In this document: positions 27,578 through 36,639 of the stretch, piece by piece
Layout of the letters: the number at the start of each line of letters is the position of its first letter
Numbering within the stretch: the first letter of the stretch is position 1
Source of the DNA: Photobacterium gaetbulicola Gung47
Lineage (GTDB): Bacteria > Pseudomonadota > Gammaproteobacteria > Enterobacterales > Vibrionaceae
Assembly (NCBI GenBank): GCA_000940995.1
Contig: CP005974.1
Coordinates: forward strand, 1,984,001-2,048,000
Length of the DNA stretch: 64,000 bases
Direction of reading: 5' to 3'
The notes under the pieces: model-generated
The model's input: only the letters and a program-made list of their open reading frames with translations
Databases searched by the model: none
What the model was told of the DNA's origin: nothing
Program-made: the position numbers and the translations under genes

Positions 27578-28459
27578 ATGACAAATAGTGCTCAGTCAGG
27601 TCTACAGTTTTCAGAAATTCTTAAATCTTCTTCACAACTTTCGCGTATACAGGCAGAGATAGGCTTGGTCTCTGTAGACGATCTGTTGCTGGAAATCGGG
27701 ATCCACCCTTTCGCAGCCGCTTATCCATCTGATCTCGCAGAAGACATCCAACAGCAGTTACATGCGAAAACAGACGGCAATCCAGCAGAGTTTTTCGTTT
27801 CTGCGTTAGCAGAAAGGCTGATCGCTGCGGCACAGAAAGCTGGCCCAAAGCCGCTAAAAGTTCGTTTGGCTGGTGCTGGTTCTCACAAAAGACAGGCTTT
27901 ACTCGGCTCGGAGCTGGAAACACAAGAGATAAATCCGCTTATAGGCAAAAGAGGTGTTTCACGCTGGGCTGACAAAGTGGTACGTAAGGCATTTGAGTTG
28001 GAGTGCGAGGCGATTAAACGTGCTCGAATAGCTGAGGGGATGACAAATATCGAGTTAGTTATCCCGTTTGTCCGCACGTTCAGTGAGTCTGCAACTGCGA
28101 TTGATCTGCTTGCGGAGCAAGGGCTATGCCGAGGCGCGCATGGCTTACGGGTACATTTGATGGCTGAGCTGCCGGCAAATGCCTTGCTGGCAGAAAAATT
28201 CCTGCAGTACTTTGATGGGTTGGTTGTTGATATTGATCAGCTTGCCCAATTTGCCTTGGGGCTGGATCAAGAACATCCATCGTTGGAATACTTGCATGAT
28301 GATCAAAATGAGGCAGTGTTGGCACTTATCGATCATGCGCTTAAGGCGGCTGCAACCGTAAACAAGCCCTGTGATCTTGTCAGTCACTATATCAACAAGG
28401 CACCAAACCTGCAGTTGTGGCTATTGGAGCAGCAGGTTACTACGGTTATTACGCAATAA
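27578..28459 (+). CDS. Stand-alone PEP-synthase-like TIM-barrel protein, probably inactive as dikinase
   Basis: 293 residues resembling only the C-terminal PEP-binding barrel of PpsA. Aligned signatures are NPLIGKRGVSRWADKVVRKAF, FELECEAIKRAR, IELVIPFVRTFSES, CRGAHGLRVHLMAELPANAL and FALGLDQEHPSLE. The ATP-grasp and phospho-His domains are absent. Where PpsA has the catalytic Cys in GICGQ, this protein has DLVSH, and SNDMTQ is replaced by DIDQLAQ. So it probably binds PEP or pyruvate, or another protein, without dikinase chemistry. It is divergent from a PEP-consuming DAHP synthase. A clear terminator follows. Confidence 0.8.
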   Translation: MTNSAQSGLQFSEILKSSSQLSRIQAEIGLVSVDDLLLEIGIHPFAAAYPSDLAEDIQQQLHAKTDGNPAEFFVSALAERLIAAAQKAGPKPLKVRLAGAGSHKRQALLGSELETQEINPLIGKRGVSRWADKVVRKAFELECEAIKRARIAEGMTNIELVIPFVRTFSESATAIDLLAEQGLCRGAHGLRVHLMAELPANALLAEKFLQYFDGLVVDIDQLAQFALGLDQEHPSLEYLHDDQNEAVLALIDHALKAAATVNKPCDLVSHYINKAPNLQLWLLEQQVTTVITQ

Positions 28460-28492
28460 CTGAACACCAGGCAGAGGGTAACAGGGCAATAG

Positions 28493-28524
28493 AACCGGTG
28501 CACCACTAGGTGCACCGGTTTTTT
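28493..28524 (+). terminator. Terminator, target of the group II intron
   Basis: AACCGGTGCACC-ACTA-GGTGCACCGGTT followed by TTTT. A perfect 12-bp stem. The intron begins five bases after the last T. Confidence 0.93.
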
Positions 28525-28528
28525 ATTG

Positions 28529-30417
28529 GTGCGCCGAGCATGGCGTTGTTCTAGGAGGTGAAAGTCCTCTACGGGCTCAGTCGAGCGAGAACCGTTAGCC
28601 TATGCAAGGGTGTCCACCGTGAGGTGGGATCTGAAGGAAGCAAACGGCAAAACTTGGTTGTGACGAACAGAAATCTGATAGTAGGCCAGTACAACTTGGG
28701 TAACCTAGCCATATATAGAATAGCCCAATGCCTCGACGGGAAGTGTGTACGGGTAAATCAGGCACAACCAAGTGAAAGAACAACGTCTTACCTCGGGAGA
28801 TCTTATTAGCTGTCTCGGACGAGACTAGTGCAGCAGTGATGCTGCGTGACGGTTAATAAGAAGTCAGCAGAAGGCATAGTACCTTGGGGAAGTACAACCC
28901 AAGGGAAGGCCGGAACTGAATATATCAAGAAGCAGTCACTAGACACTCAATCATGTGGAGTCATAGCAAGATGAACAATATCTCTACGTACCAATGGGCA
29001 ACACCGCAAGTGACGCTCATGGCTACGAAGAATGACAAGCATGTTTGGCGTAGACAGGAGGACGAGTCTTGGTGACCTCAACTCAGTTGATGGAGCAGAT
29101 CTGTTCATCAACGAATCTGAACCAAGCCCTGAGAAGAGTAAAGAAGAACAAGGGATGTGCTGGGGTTGATAAACTCGACATAGCAGCCACTATCTCGGTG
29201 CTTCGGCAGTCTTCCAGTGGGCAAGCGCTCCGCCAGAGCCTTCTGGACGGTAGCTATCAACCCCAACCCGTCTTGGGTGTAGAAATCCCTAAACCTAGTG
29301 GGGGAGTGAGGCAGCTAGGTATCCCAACGGTACTTGATAGGATTGTCCAACAGGCCATCACATCAGTCCTGACAGATATCTACGAACCTAAGTTCTCCAA
29401 CAGCAGTTACGGGTTCAGGCCCAACCGTAGTGCCCACCATGCTCTGGCGGCAGCAAGCCACTACATCAGGGAGGGGCGGGGTTATGTAGTCGATGTTGAC
29501 CTAGCGAAATACTTCGATACCGTGAACCACGATAGGCTGATGCACAGGCTATCGAAAGATATCACAGATAAACGGGTACTGAAGCTGATCAGGTCATACC
29601 TACAGGCAGGCATAATGCGAAACGGGTTAGTCGAGCAGAGGCAACGAGGGACACCACAGGGTGGCCCATTATCTCCGCTGCTATCAAATATCGTATTAGA
29701 TGAGTTGGATAAAGAGCTTGAACGAAGAGGGCATAAGTTCTGCCGATATGCAGACGACTGCCAAATCTACGTACACAGTGAGGAAGCCGCAAATCGAGTA
29801 AAAGCCTCGATAACGGAGTTCTTGGAGCAGAAACTGAAACTCACGGTCAACCGGGAGAAGAGTGCGGCAACAAGAGTGACAGAGCGGACTTACTTAGGCC
29901 ATCGCTTCCAACGAGATGGAAGTATCCATATCTCGAAGACAGCACAAACTCACATGAAGAAGCGAGTGCGTCAAATAACGAAGCGGAATCGAGGACGAGA
30001 GTTGAAGACAGTAATAGTCGAACTAACTCAATATCTAAGAGGTTGGCAACACTACTTCAAGCTCGCCATGCGGAAAAGCGCGATGCAGCGCTTGGATGAA
30101 TGGATAAGACGGCGCTTACGGTGCTACCGACTCAAGCAGCGAAAACGCAGACACAGCATAGCGACATGGTTACGCCAAGAAGGCGTAAACGAGCGCAATG
30201 CTTGGAAGCTAGCGATGTCAGAGAAAGGATGGTGGCATCTGGCTTTATCGCCGCAGCTCAATCAGGCCATGCCAGTTAAATGGTTCAAGGAGATGGGCAT
30301 GTACTCATTGAGAGATGGATATGAGTCACTGAAAATATATTCGGAACCGCCGTATGCGACCCACGCTTGTACGGTGGTGTGAGAGGACGGAGGCCGTGAG
30401 GCCTCCTCCTACTCGAT
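28529..30417 (+). mobile_element. Group II intron, apparently complete, 3' end approximate
   Basis: The 5' end is GTGCGCC at 28529, matching the GUGYG consensus. About 540 bases of structured RNA precede the reverse transcriptase gene. Domain V is visible at about 30348-30380: ACCGCCGTATGCG, then CACGCTTGTACGGTGGT. Domain VI follows with GGAGGCC-GTGA-GGCCTCC, and the intron appears to end in AT at about 30417. It lies directly behind a rho-independent terminator, a target preference known for some bacterial classes (class C). The encoded protein lacks an HNH domain. Class cannot be fixed by eye. Confidence 0.88.
29072..30382 (+). CDS. Group II intron reverse transcriptase/maturase
   Basis: 436 residues. 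RT blocks are clear: VEIPKPSGGVRQLGIPTV, YGFRPNRSAHHAL, VVDVDLAKYFDTVNHDRL, QRGTPQGGPLSPLLSNIVLDE and the catalytic CRYADDCQIYV. The maturase (GIIM) domain follows, with YLRGWQHYFKLA. No HNH endonuclease motif is present at the C-terminus, so mobility would depend on nicked or single-stranded DNA. The last codons overlap RNA domain V. Start GTG 29072 with AGGAGG about 9 bases upstream; TTG at 29069 is the alternative. Confidence 0.93.
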   Translation: MTSTQLMEQICSSTNLNQALRRVKKNKGCAGVDKLDIAATISVLRQSSSGQALRQSLLDGSYQPQPVLGVEIPKPSGGVRQLGIPTVLDRIVQQAITSVLTDIYEPKFSNSSYGFRPNRSAHHALAAASHYIREGRGYVVDVDLAKYFDTVNHDRLMHRLSKDITDKRVLKLIRSYLQAGIMRNGLVEQRQRGTPQGGPLSPLLSNIVLDELDKELERRGHKFCRYADDCQIYVHSEEAANRVKASITEFLEQKLKLTVNREKSAATRVTERTYLGHRFQRDGSIHISKTAQTHMKKRVRQITKRNRGRELKTVIVELTQYLRGWQHYFKLAMRKSAMQRLDEWIRRRLRCYRLKQRKRRHSIATWLRQEGVNERNAWKLAMSEKGWWHLALSPQLNQAMPVKWFKEMGMYSLRDGYESLKIYSEPPYATHACTVV

Positions 30418-30426
30418 TGGGTACCG

Positions 30427-31449
30427 TTACCGGAGAAGTAGCGTCCGAAGTGGGGTTTTATTGATAAGAGCAACCACACCGTAGCTGATCAGGCAGGTCA
30501 GGACAAAGCGTAAAATATCGTTGGCGTAGCCTGTGATACCCAACAGGGGGAGGAGCTGCATCAAATAGATGATGATCAGCAGGTGGAGTAGGTAGATCCC
30601 CAGTACATGCTTGCTGATATTAAGCTTGGCGATTGATTGGCCAAACAGCGGGCGCTGTTTTAGCATGAGGAAAAGACCGGCTCCCCATAGCGGCGTACCC
30701 AGCAGAAAGTCATGCATATTGAACGGTACGTCATAGCGCATCAGAAACACCGCTTCTGCCATATGCAACCACATACCACATATCGCCAGAGCGGCAGCGT
30801 TACGAGCGCTTAGCTGGCAAGCGCTTTGCCTTATCTTGAAGCCCGCAGCTAATATCAGGGTGCTCATAAATGGTCCGTTGCGGGTGAACAGCGGCGATTC
30901 AAGGCCGGTTAGGGCACTATAGCTGCCAGCGGCTAGGCCAAACAGATAAAGTCCAATGGCGATTGGCAGGATAAGGTTTTGCTTTTTGAGATGGCAGCAA
31001 ACAGCAATGACGGATAGGCCGCAAATTAATCCAGGAAGATACCAGAGGTGAACCAGACTGCCTTCGAATAGGGTATTGAGCGGCTGGGAGAGGAGATATT
31101 GCCAATAGCCGCTGCGCTCAGCCAGATAGCCTGCCTCCCAAGCTAACTGGAGGTTAAAGGGCACAAGGAAATATATTGCACTCCATACCAGCCAGACTTT
31201 CAGCAATGGCAGGCTGTATTGCTTCATTGTACTTGAAGGCAGGGCCGAAAGTTTCGGAGCGATAAAATAACCCGCCATGATGAAAAAGAGCGGCACGGCA
31301 AAACGACTGAGTTGGTTGATAAGCAGTCCCAGCCAAGGTTCGCTGTTAATTAAAGGTGCTTGTATGAAAATCTGGCTATGAATAGCGATGACGCCGAGAA
31401 GGGCCAGAAGCCTTCCGGCCTCGAAACTTGCAACGCGGTTGTTTGACAT
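30427..31449 (-). CDS. Membrane acyltransferase, family 3 (WecH-like)
   Basis: 340 residues, about 10 membrane segments. The family's N-terminal pattern is present (FEAGRLLALLGVIAIHSQIF with the catalytic His, then RFAVPLFFIMAGYF). Such enzymes transfer acetyl or other acyl groups to sugars of surface polymers. Acceptor unknown. Its stop is 10 bases from the intron end, so the intron separates two convergent transcripts. Start ATG 31449. Confidence 0.85.
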   Translation of the reverse strand: MSNNRVASFEAGRLLALLGVIAIHSQIFIQAPLINSEPWLGLLINQLSRFAVPLFFIMAGYFIAPKLSALPSSTMKQYSLPLLKVWLVWSAIYFLVPFNLQLAWEAGYLAERSGYWQYLLSQPLNTLFEGSLVHLWYLPGLICGLSVIAVCCHLKKQNLILPIAIGLYLFGLAAGSYSALTGLESPLFTRNGPFMSTLILAAGFKIRQSACQLSARNAAALAICGMWLHMAEAVFLMRYDVPFNMHDFLLGTPLWGAGLFLMLKQRPLFGQSIAKLNISKHVLGIYLLHLLIIIYLMQLLPLLGITGYANDILRFVLTCLISYGVVALINKTPLRTLLLR

Positions 31450-31688
31450 GGGGTTTGAGAGTGGTGAATAAGGCCTGTAATTTTATCAGCCACCATGGAT
31501 TAAAGGCATCTATCTATCAATTGAACTGGAAAAAATGAGCGATGTATCAAATATTCCTCATATCACGAGGCTGATATTTACTTGTAGAAGGGAGTGGAGA
31601 TGAGTGCCAACTCACATTATGAAACACGTTGAGTTATTGTTGTTTGATCATTTAATGAAGAACACCTATGTTTAGCTGAAGTTCGTTA

Positions 31689-31720
31689 TTGATAATATGT
31701 GGTCCTCTTAGGATTATCAA
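31689..31720. promoter_or_regulatory. Inverted repeat upstream of kinase-fusion gene
   Basis: TTGATAAT (31689-31696) and ATTATCAA (31713-31720) form perfect 8-bp arms separated by 16 bases, centred 66 bases before the start of the kinase gene. Candidate operator for the TOMM-like operon. The rest of 31450-31770 is AT-rich with no gene. Confidence 0.45.
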
Positions 31721-31770
31721 CGGTGAATAATTTTATAGTATGATCATTAACAGAATAACGAGAATTTGTA

Positions 31771-34700
31771 ATGGAAATGGATTTCCACAGTCAATATTCA
31801 GTAGAAACGGCTTTTAACTCGCCTGATTATGAGTTATTAGAAAAGATAGGTGAGGGCGGTTTTGGTCAGGTGTATAAAGCCATTCAGCATAGTACCCAAA
31901 AGTTTGTTGCTATCAAGTTTCTGACCATTAGCGCTGCCTTCGATAAAGACAAAGCAAGACGATATATAGAACGTTTTAATCGAGAAGCTGATTTAATTCG
32001 ACGCCTCAATCACCCAAATATTGTTAACCTTGTTGATAAAGGGCAACAAGGTGATTCACTGATTTATGCAGTATATGAATATATTGATGGGCGAACACTA
32101 AAAGAACATATTGAAATAAAGGGTGCTTTAAACCCTGTAGATACGGCAGAAATTATGGCTTGCGTCTTGGATGCCTTATCTCACGCCCATGAAAAAGGGG
32201 TAATCCATCGTGATATTAAGCCTTCAAATATAATGCTATATAAAGTCGGAGCTAAAATACATGTTAAAGTTCTTGATTTTGGTATCGCAACATTAAATAG
32301 TGACTTCAGACAGCTTGATTATAAAAGTATTACCCTGACCCAAGAAACACTAGGAACACCCACATATAGCTCGCCAGAGCAGTTGCGTGGTGAACCGCCT
32401 ATAGCTCAGACTGATATTTATGTCTGGGGATTAGTTTTTCTTGAGTGTTTGACCGGAGTACCAACTATTACCGGTCGAAGCCTTGCCGCCATTTTTCATC
32501 AGCAGCTCAGCCCAACGAATATCCCACTTGGTGTTTTAGCTGGGCATAGTTCCTCCCAACTATTCCGTCGGGTATTAAACAAAAAACCTCAAGAAAGGCC
32601 GTTAAATACTGCAGAGTTATATCATGAATTCAGGAAGTTGAATTTTTCAAACCTTGTATGTAAATCGGTCTCTGATACGAACTATGATGTGGAAGGTGAA
32701 AGAACTGCTGCTCCATCGACGAGTCAGTATGATGAAACCTTGATAAATGATGGGAATTTTTCATACTCAAGGCTCACTGAGCGTAAACAGATCACTGTTT
32801 TGAGTGTGATATTGAGCTCAGGAGTCATAAATACACAACATCAGACTGCTCATTTTATAGAGCAAGATGTGATTGATACTTTCCATAGTGATCAACTTCA
32901 ACAGAGCATTGATATTGCAAGCCGTTATGGCGCCGTGCATGTAGGTACTTTGGGGGATACTCTACTATTTTATTTTGGCTATCCGTCAGTCACAGATAAT
33001 GACAGTCGCTTATGTAGTCGCGCAGCCCTAGAGATTGCAAGCAATATAAAGAAAAAGAATGCATTATTAAAAGGTAGTCATGGCATTGTTAGCCAAATCC
33101 AGATGGGAATTCAAATAGGGCTCATGCAAAGTTTGATTGGTCATATTCCTGAGGGGAAAGTTGCCCATGATGCTATGAAATTCAGCCGAATTGCCCTGCC
33201 AGGACAAATTGTCTGTTCGGAAAACGTCAAGCAGTTACTTGAGAGCCATCTTAATTTTGAGCGTTTGATTGGCGGTGAGAAGGAAAGTGCTTGTGAAGAC
33301 TGTTTTGAGCAAAGGATGTATTTATTACGTTCTGAACGTTTGTCAGAAGCATTTGGTTTTTTACGAAGCACAAGGAAGAACCATGCCTTCATTGGCAGGG
33401 AAACTGAAGTCTCTGTATTAGACGATTTGCTTTCATGTTGTGATGCAAAGAAATTTGCCTATATAGAGGGTGAGGCGGGAATTGGTAAATCTCGCCTGCT
33501 CTTTGAACTCAGGGAGCGAAAAGCTGATTGGCGGCATTTAGTCGGGCAATGTTTGCCTGAACACCAGAACAACGCTCTGTTTCCCATACTGAATATGCTT
33601 AAAGCGAAGTATGCGTTAGAGCCTTTAAATGATGGGCAAAGGTTAGATCGTCTAAATCAGGCAATAGACATACTTCCATTACCTCAAGAGCATAAACTTC
33701 AGGGACTTGTTGTTTTGGCCTTGTGGTTGAACTTGGAGGTGGATGGCTGTCGGGAGAGGGCCTATATACTCGGTAACTTATCGCCAGCCTTACAGAAACA
33801 GCGTCTGTTTGAAATACTTGCCTATCTCTTGTGCCAAGTACGCTCCGGCATCTCAAGTAATATCCAGTATTCGAAGCATCACTTGTTCATTTTTGAAGAC
33901 CTGCATTGGGCTGATCCAACGAGTGTTGAGTTCATTAAGTTCATCGCTGAATCGGACTCGTTTAATGCTAATGAACACGCTTGGTTCAATACATCCCGCG
34001 AACCACTTCCCTCACTGCTAGGAGGTACTTCTTTCGTCACTGTTCATCTCGAGCGCCTAGATCATATGGTCGCGATGACTTTCGTGAACTCTCTTTTCGA
34101 CCAGCAGATTTTGTCTTCTAGGCTAAAGGAATTTTTGAACGAACGTGCAGATGGTATTCCGCTGTTCATCGAAGAGTTGGTTCTAACGCTACAGGAGCAA
34201 AAACTGGTTAGGAAAGTGAATGGTACTGTTGATTTGGTTAATGAACATAATCTGAATCAGATTCCGGCGACCTTGCGAGAATTACTTCATCAGAAGTTAG
34301 ACAGGCTTAGATACGCAAAACCTACAGCACAGCTTGCTGCAACGATTGGACGTGCGTTTGATTATGATCTCCTGGTATTGATTTCAGGTAAGGATGAAGC
34401 AGAGATCCAAGTTGATTTGGAGGAATTGGTAAAAGCTGAATTGGTTTATCCGCAACGCCAAATTGAAGGGGATAAGTATCTGTTTAAGCATGCCTTAGTA
34501 AGGGATACTGCTTATGAAAGCATGGATAAGAAAACGTTGCAAAATGCGCATTTGCGAATCGCTGAGGTGTTAGTCAATAACTTCCCGGATAGGGTGAGCG
34601 AGCAGCCCGGTGAAGTCGCCGAGCACTTTGCCCGAGCTTCACAGTATGAGTTGGCGATTGAGTTTGGTACGTCATCGGCAAACGCGTCACTAGCTAGTTT

Positions 34701-35823
34701 TGCTATAGAAGAAACAATTGAACAAAGTCAAAGAGTTTGCTGTTGGATCGAGAAAGTGTCACCGCCAGCGACTGTTGTAGATAAGATTGAGATCAATCGT
34801 ATTTTGTTGCAAGCTTTGATGCTGAAGCTTGGCTGGGGACATCAACAGGTTTATGAGCGTATTGATAAAACAAAGAGCTTGTTTGCCGAGTTAACACCGT
34901 CACAGTACAGTCGGAGTGTGGTTTGGAGTTTAGTGTCTACTTTTGTTTATTATTTTGTCGTCGGCCAAAAAGACGGGATGGTCAGCCTGCATAATCATCT
35001 TAAAGGGATTCTGAAAAATAAAAATGACCCTGATATGGCTTTGGCTGCCTATATTATGCAAGGTTTTATATTTTTTAACGAAGCCGAATTTGAGCGAGCA
35101 AAATCCGCTTTTTTGAAAGTTGTTAACCTCTATAATGATAAAGAACACCAAGCATTGATATATTTATACGGATTGGATTTATACACTTGGGCTCAGTCGA
35201 TACTAGGTATTGTATACTCTTATCAGGGGCATAATAATCTAGCAGAAGCGAGTGGTATAAAGGCCGTGAAATGGGCCAGGGAAATAGAGCACGTTCCTTC
35301 AATATGTATTGCTTTGCTTTACAAAGCCATTGTTGCCCAGTTCAACGCCGATAAACTGAAGGTAAAGCGTTACTCCGAAGAGATAATTACACTGTCTGAT
35401 AGTTATAACCTTCCCGCCTATAAAGGTTACGCATCATTGTTAAATTTATGGTCCTTGGATTTACCGGATGTTGATACAGAAGCTAGTATTGTTAAGGCAC
35501 TGAGAGAGATGAATTGTAATGCCTTTATTCCGTATTATGGATCATTACATGCAGATACGCTGATACGTAATGGGCAAACATCAGCGGCTATCAAGCTCAT
35601 TGACGAATGCTTAATATCATGTGAAAAATTTAATGACTATAGCTATGAGGCCGAGCTCTATAAAAGGCGAGCAAATTGCTTCTTGCAGCAGGACATTCCT
35701 GATTATTCCAGGGCTAGCTCAGACTTAAAACATGCAATTAAGTTGGCCGAGTTAAGAGGAAACAGTCAGACATTACAGCAGTCAAAACACTACTTGTTAC
35801 AGTTAAAAGAACAAACACACTAA
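31771..35823 (+). CDS. Ser/Thr kinase / cyclase-like / AAA ATPase / TPR fusion (TOMM kinase-cyclase type)
   Basis: 1350 residues. Residues 20-285 are a eukaryotic-type kinase: glycine loop GEGGFGQV (27-34), AIKF Lys near 49, catalytic HRDIKPSN (146-153), DFG at 169-171 and GTPTYSSPEQL, so it looks active. Residues about 338-500 match class III nucleotide cyclases, but the first metal Asp is lost (TVLSVILSSG), while VGTLGDTLLFYFGYP keeps the second. A STAND/AAA ATPase follows, with Walker A EGEAGIGKSR near 566 and Walker B LFIFEDLHWADPTS near 705. The last 400 residues are helical TPR-like. This order is that of kinase/cyclase fusions described in TOMM clusters. It heads an operon; the next gene starts 18 bases on. 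Confidence 0.9.
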   Translation: MEMDFHSQYSVETAFNSPDYELLEKIGEGGFGQVYKAIQHSTQKFVAIKFLTISAAFDKDKARRYIERFNREADLIRRLNHPNIVNLVDKGQQGDSLIYAVYEYIDGRTLKEHIEIKGALNPVDTAEIMACVLDALSHAHEKGVIHRDIKPSNIMLYKVGAKIHVKVLDFGIATLNSDFRQLDYKSITLTQETLGTPTYSSPEQLRGEPPIAQTDIYVWGLVFLECLTGVPTITGRSLAAIFHQQLSPTNIPLGVLAGHSSSQLFRRVLNKKPQERPLNTAELYHEFRKLNFSNLVCKSVSDTNYDVEGERTAAPSTSQYDETLINDGNFSYSRLTERKQITVLSVILSSGVINTQHQTAHFIEQDVIDTFHSDQLQQSIDIASRYGAVHVGTLGDTLLFYFGYPSVTDNDSRLCSRAALEIASNIKKKNALLKGSHGIVSQIQMGIQIGLMQSLIGHIPEGKVAHDAMKFSRIALPGQIVCSENVKQLLESHLNFERLIGGEKESACEDCFEQRMYLLRSERLSEAFGFLRSTRKNHAFIGRETEVSVLDDLLSCCDAKKFAYIEGEAGIGKSRLLFELRERKADWRHLVGQCLPEHQNNALFPILNMLKAKYALEPLNDGQRLDRLNQAIDILPLPQEHKLQGLVVLALWLNLEVDGCRERAYILGNLSPALQKQRLFEILAYLLCQVRSGISSNIQYSKHHLFIFEDLHWADPTSVEFIKFIAESDSFNANEHAWFNTSREPLPSLLGGTSFVTVHLERLDHMVAMTFVNSLFDQQILSSRLKEFLNERADGIPLFIEELVLTLQEQKLVRKVNGTVDLVNEHNLNQIPATLRELLHQKLDRLRYAKPTAQLAATIGRAFDYDLLVLISGKDEAEIQVDLEELVKAELVYPQRQIEGDKYLFKHALVRDTAYESMDKKTLQNAHLRIAEVLVNNFPDRVSEQPGEVAEHFARASQYELAIEFGTSSANASLASFAIEETIEQSQRVCCWIEKVSPPATVVDKIEINRILLQALMLKLGWGHQQVYERIDKTKSLFAELTPSQYSRSVVWSLVSTFVYYFVVGQKDGMVSLHNHLKGILKNKNDPDMALAAYIMQGFIFFNEAEFERAKSAFLKVVNLYNDKEHQALIYLYGLDLYTWAQSILGIVYSYQGHNNLAEASGIKAVKWAREIEHVPSICIALLYKAIVAQFNADKLKVKRYSEEIITLSDSYNLPAYKGYASLLNLWSLDLPDVDTEASIVKALREMNCNAFIPYYGSLHADTLIRNGQTSAAIKLIDECLISCEKFNDYSYEAELYKRRANCFLQQDIPDYSRASSDLKHAIKLAELRGNSQTLQQSKHYLLQLKEQTH

Positions 35824-35841
35824 TTGTGAGAGGGTTATGTT

Positions 35842-36636
35842 ATGGGTACAAGCGTTGCTGGTTATAAATCATCATTTAAGTCGATTGTCAGTTTTAGGAC
35901 TGCATATTTAAAAGCAGTGGCAAAGTCGTGGAATGATGAGCAATTTAAAATCGGACTGCTGGAAGAAAATAATAACATTCTCGAGTGGGAGGCATTTATT
36001 GATTTATTACCGAATAAAAAGCCTCTGCCTTGGACGGCCAAAGTTTTTGTTTTTATACCCGAGCCGCTGGAAAATGGTTTTCCATTGAATACGCGCTGGA
36101 TGCCAGGCCCGACAGCTGGCTGGTTCGGGATTAATGATGAATTTGTGATCAACTTACCTCCAGCCCCCGAAGATCCCGCAGAGTATGCAAGTGCTATCGC
36201 TGCCTACAACCAGATGTTTCCAACTTTGATGGGGACAACTGACGATAGCGATAGTGAAGGCCTGTCAGAAGACTTTGTGAATTTTAGTTGTGCGCTTTTG
36301 CAAGGGATCAGCCTATGTTGGGCGACGAAAGGTAATGGTGGCGGAAGTAGTACCCCTGATTTTGCCGAGCAGCTTGAGCTTCACGGCTTGGATGCACTAA
36401 CAAGCCTTGTTGGTTTCGTAAACCCCTGGGGTTTCAATATTAAGTTCAAACAAGCACCAGAGGAGGCCATGTGGGATAAAGAGAATCAACGATGGTGCGG
36501 CTTATATAATGAAGTCAAACTCAACTATCCTGCGCCACCGAAGTCTGTTGATGGCTTTACTGATGATGCCATTAAGGCAATTGCGCTAGCGCAATATAAT
36601 TCCGATGGGATGCAGTATCCATTTACGTGCCCATAA
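35842..36636 (+). CDS. Putative TOMM (RiPP) precursor, nitrile-hydratase-related leader type
   Basis: 264 residues, cytoplasmic, no signal peptide. Residues 14-100 resemble nitrile-hydratase-like leader peptides: FRTAYLKAVAKSWNDEQF, then a KVFVFIPEPLENGFPLN strand region and NDEFVINLPPAPEDPAEY. A Gly/Ser stretch (GNGGGSSTPD) separates a second, similar domain (AMWDKENQRWCGLYNEVKLN, YPAPPKSVDGFTDDAIKA). It ends YPFTCP. It recalls the BMA_0021/BMA_0022 family, there two adjacent genes, here apparently one; this is from memory. Only four Cys occur and there is no Cys/Ser/Thr-rich tail. Being between the kinase and YcaO genes supports the substrate role. Confidence 0.65.
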   Translation: MGTSVAGYKSSFKSIVSFRTAYLKAVAKSWNDEQFKIGLLEENNNILEWEAFIDLLPNKKPLPWTAKVFVFIPEPLENGFPLNTRWMPGPTAGWFGINDEFVINLPPAPEDPAEYASAIAAYNQMFPTLMGTTDDSDSEGLSEDFVNFSCALLQGISLCWATKGNGGGSSTPDFAEQLELHGLDALTSLVGFVNPWGFNIKFKQAPEEAMWDKENQRWCGLYNEVKLNYPAPPKSVDGFTDDAIKAIALAQYNSDGMQYPFTCP

Positions 36637-36639
36637 ACC

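Noticed and set aside
28558..28809. Small ORF in the 5' part of the group II intron
   Set aside because: It lies in the structured RNA domain I region and shows no protein features.
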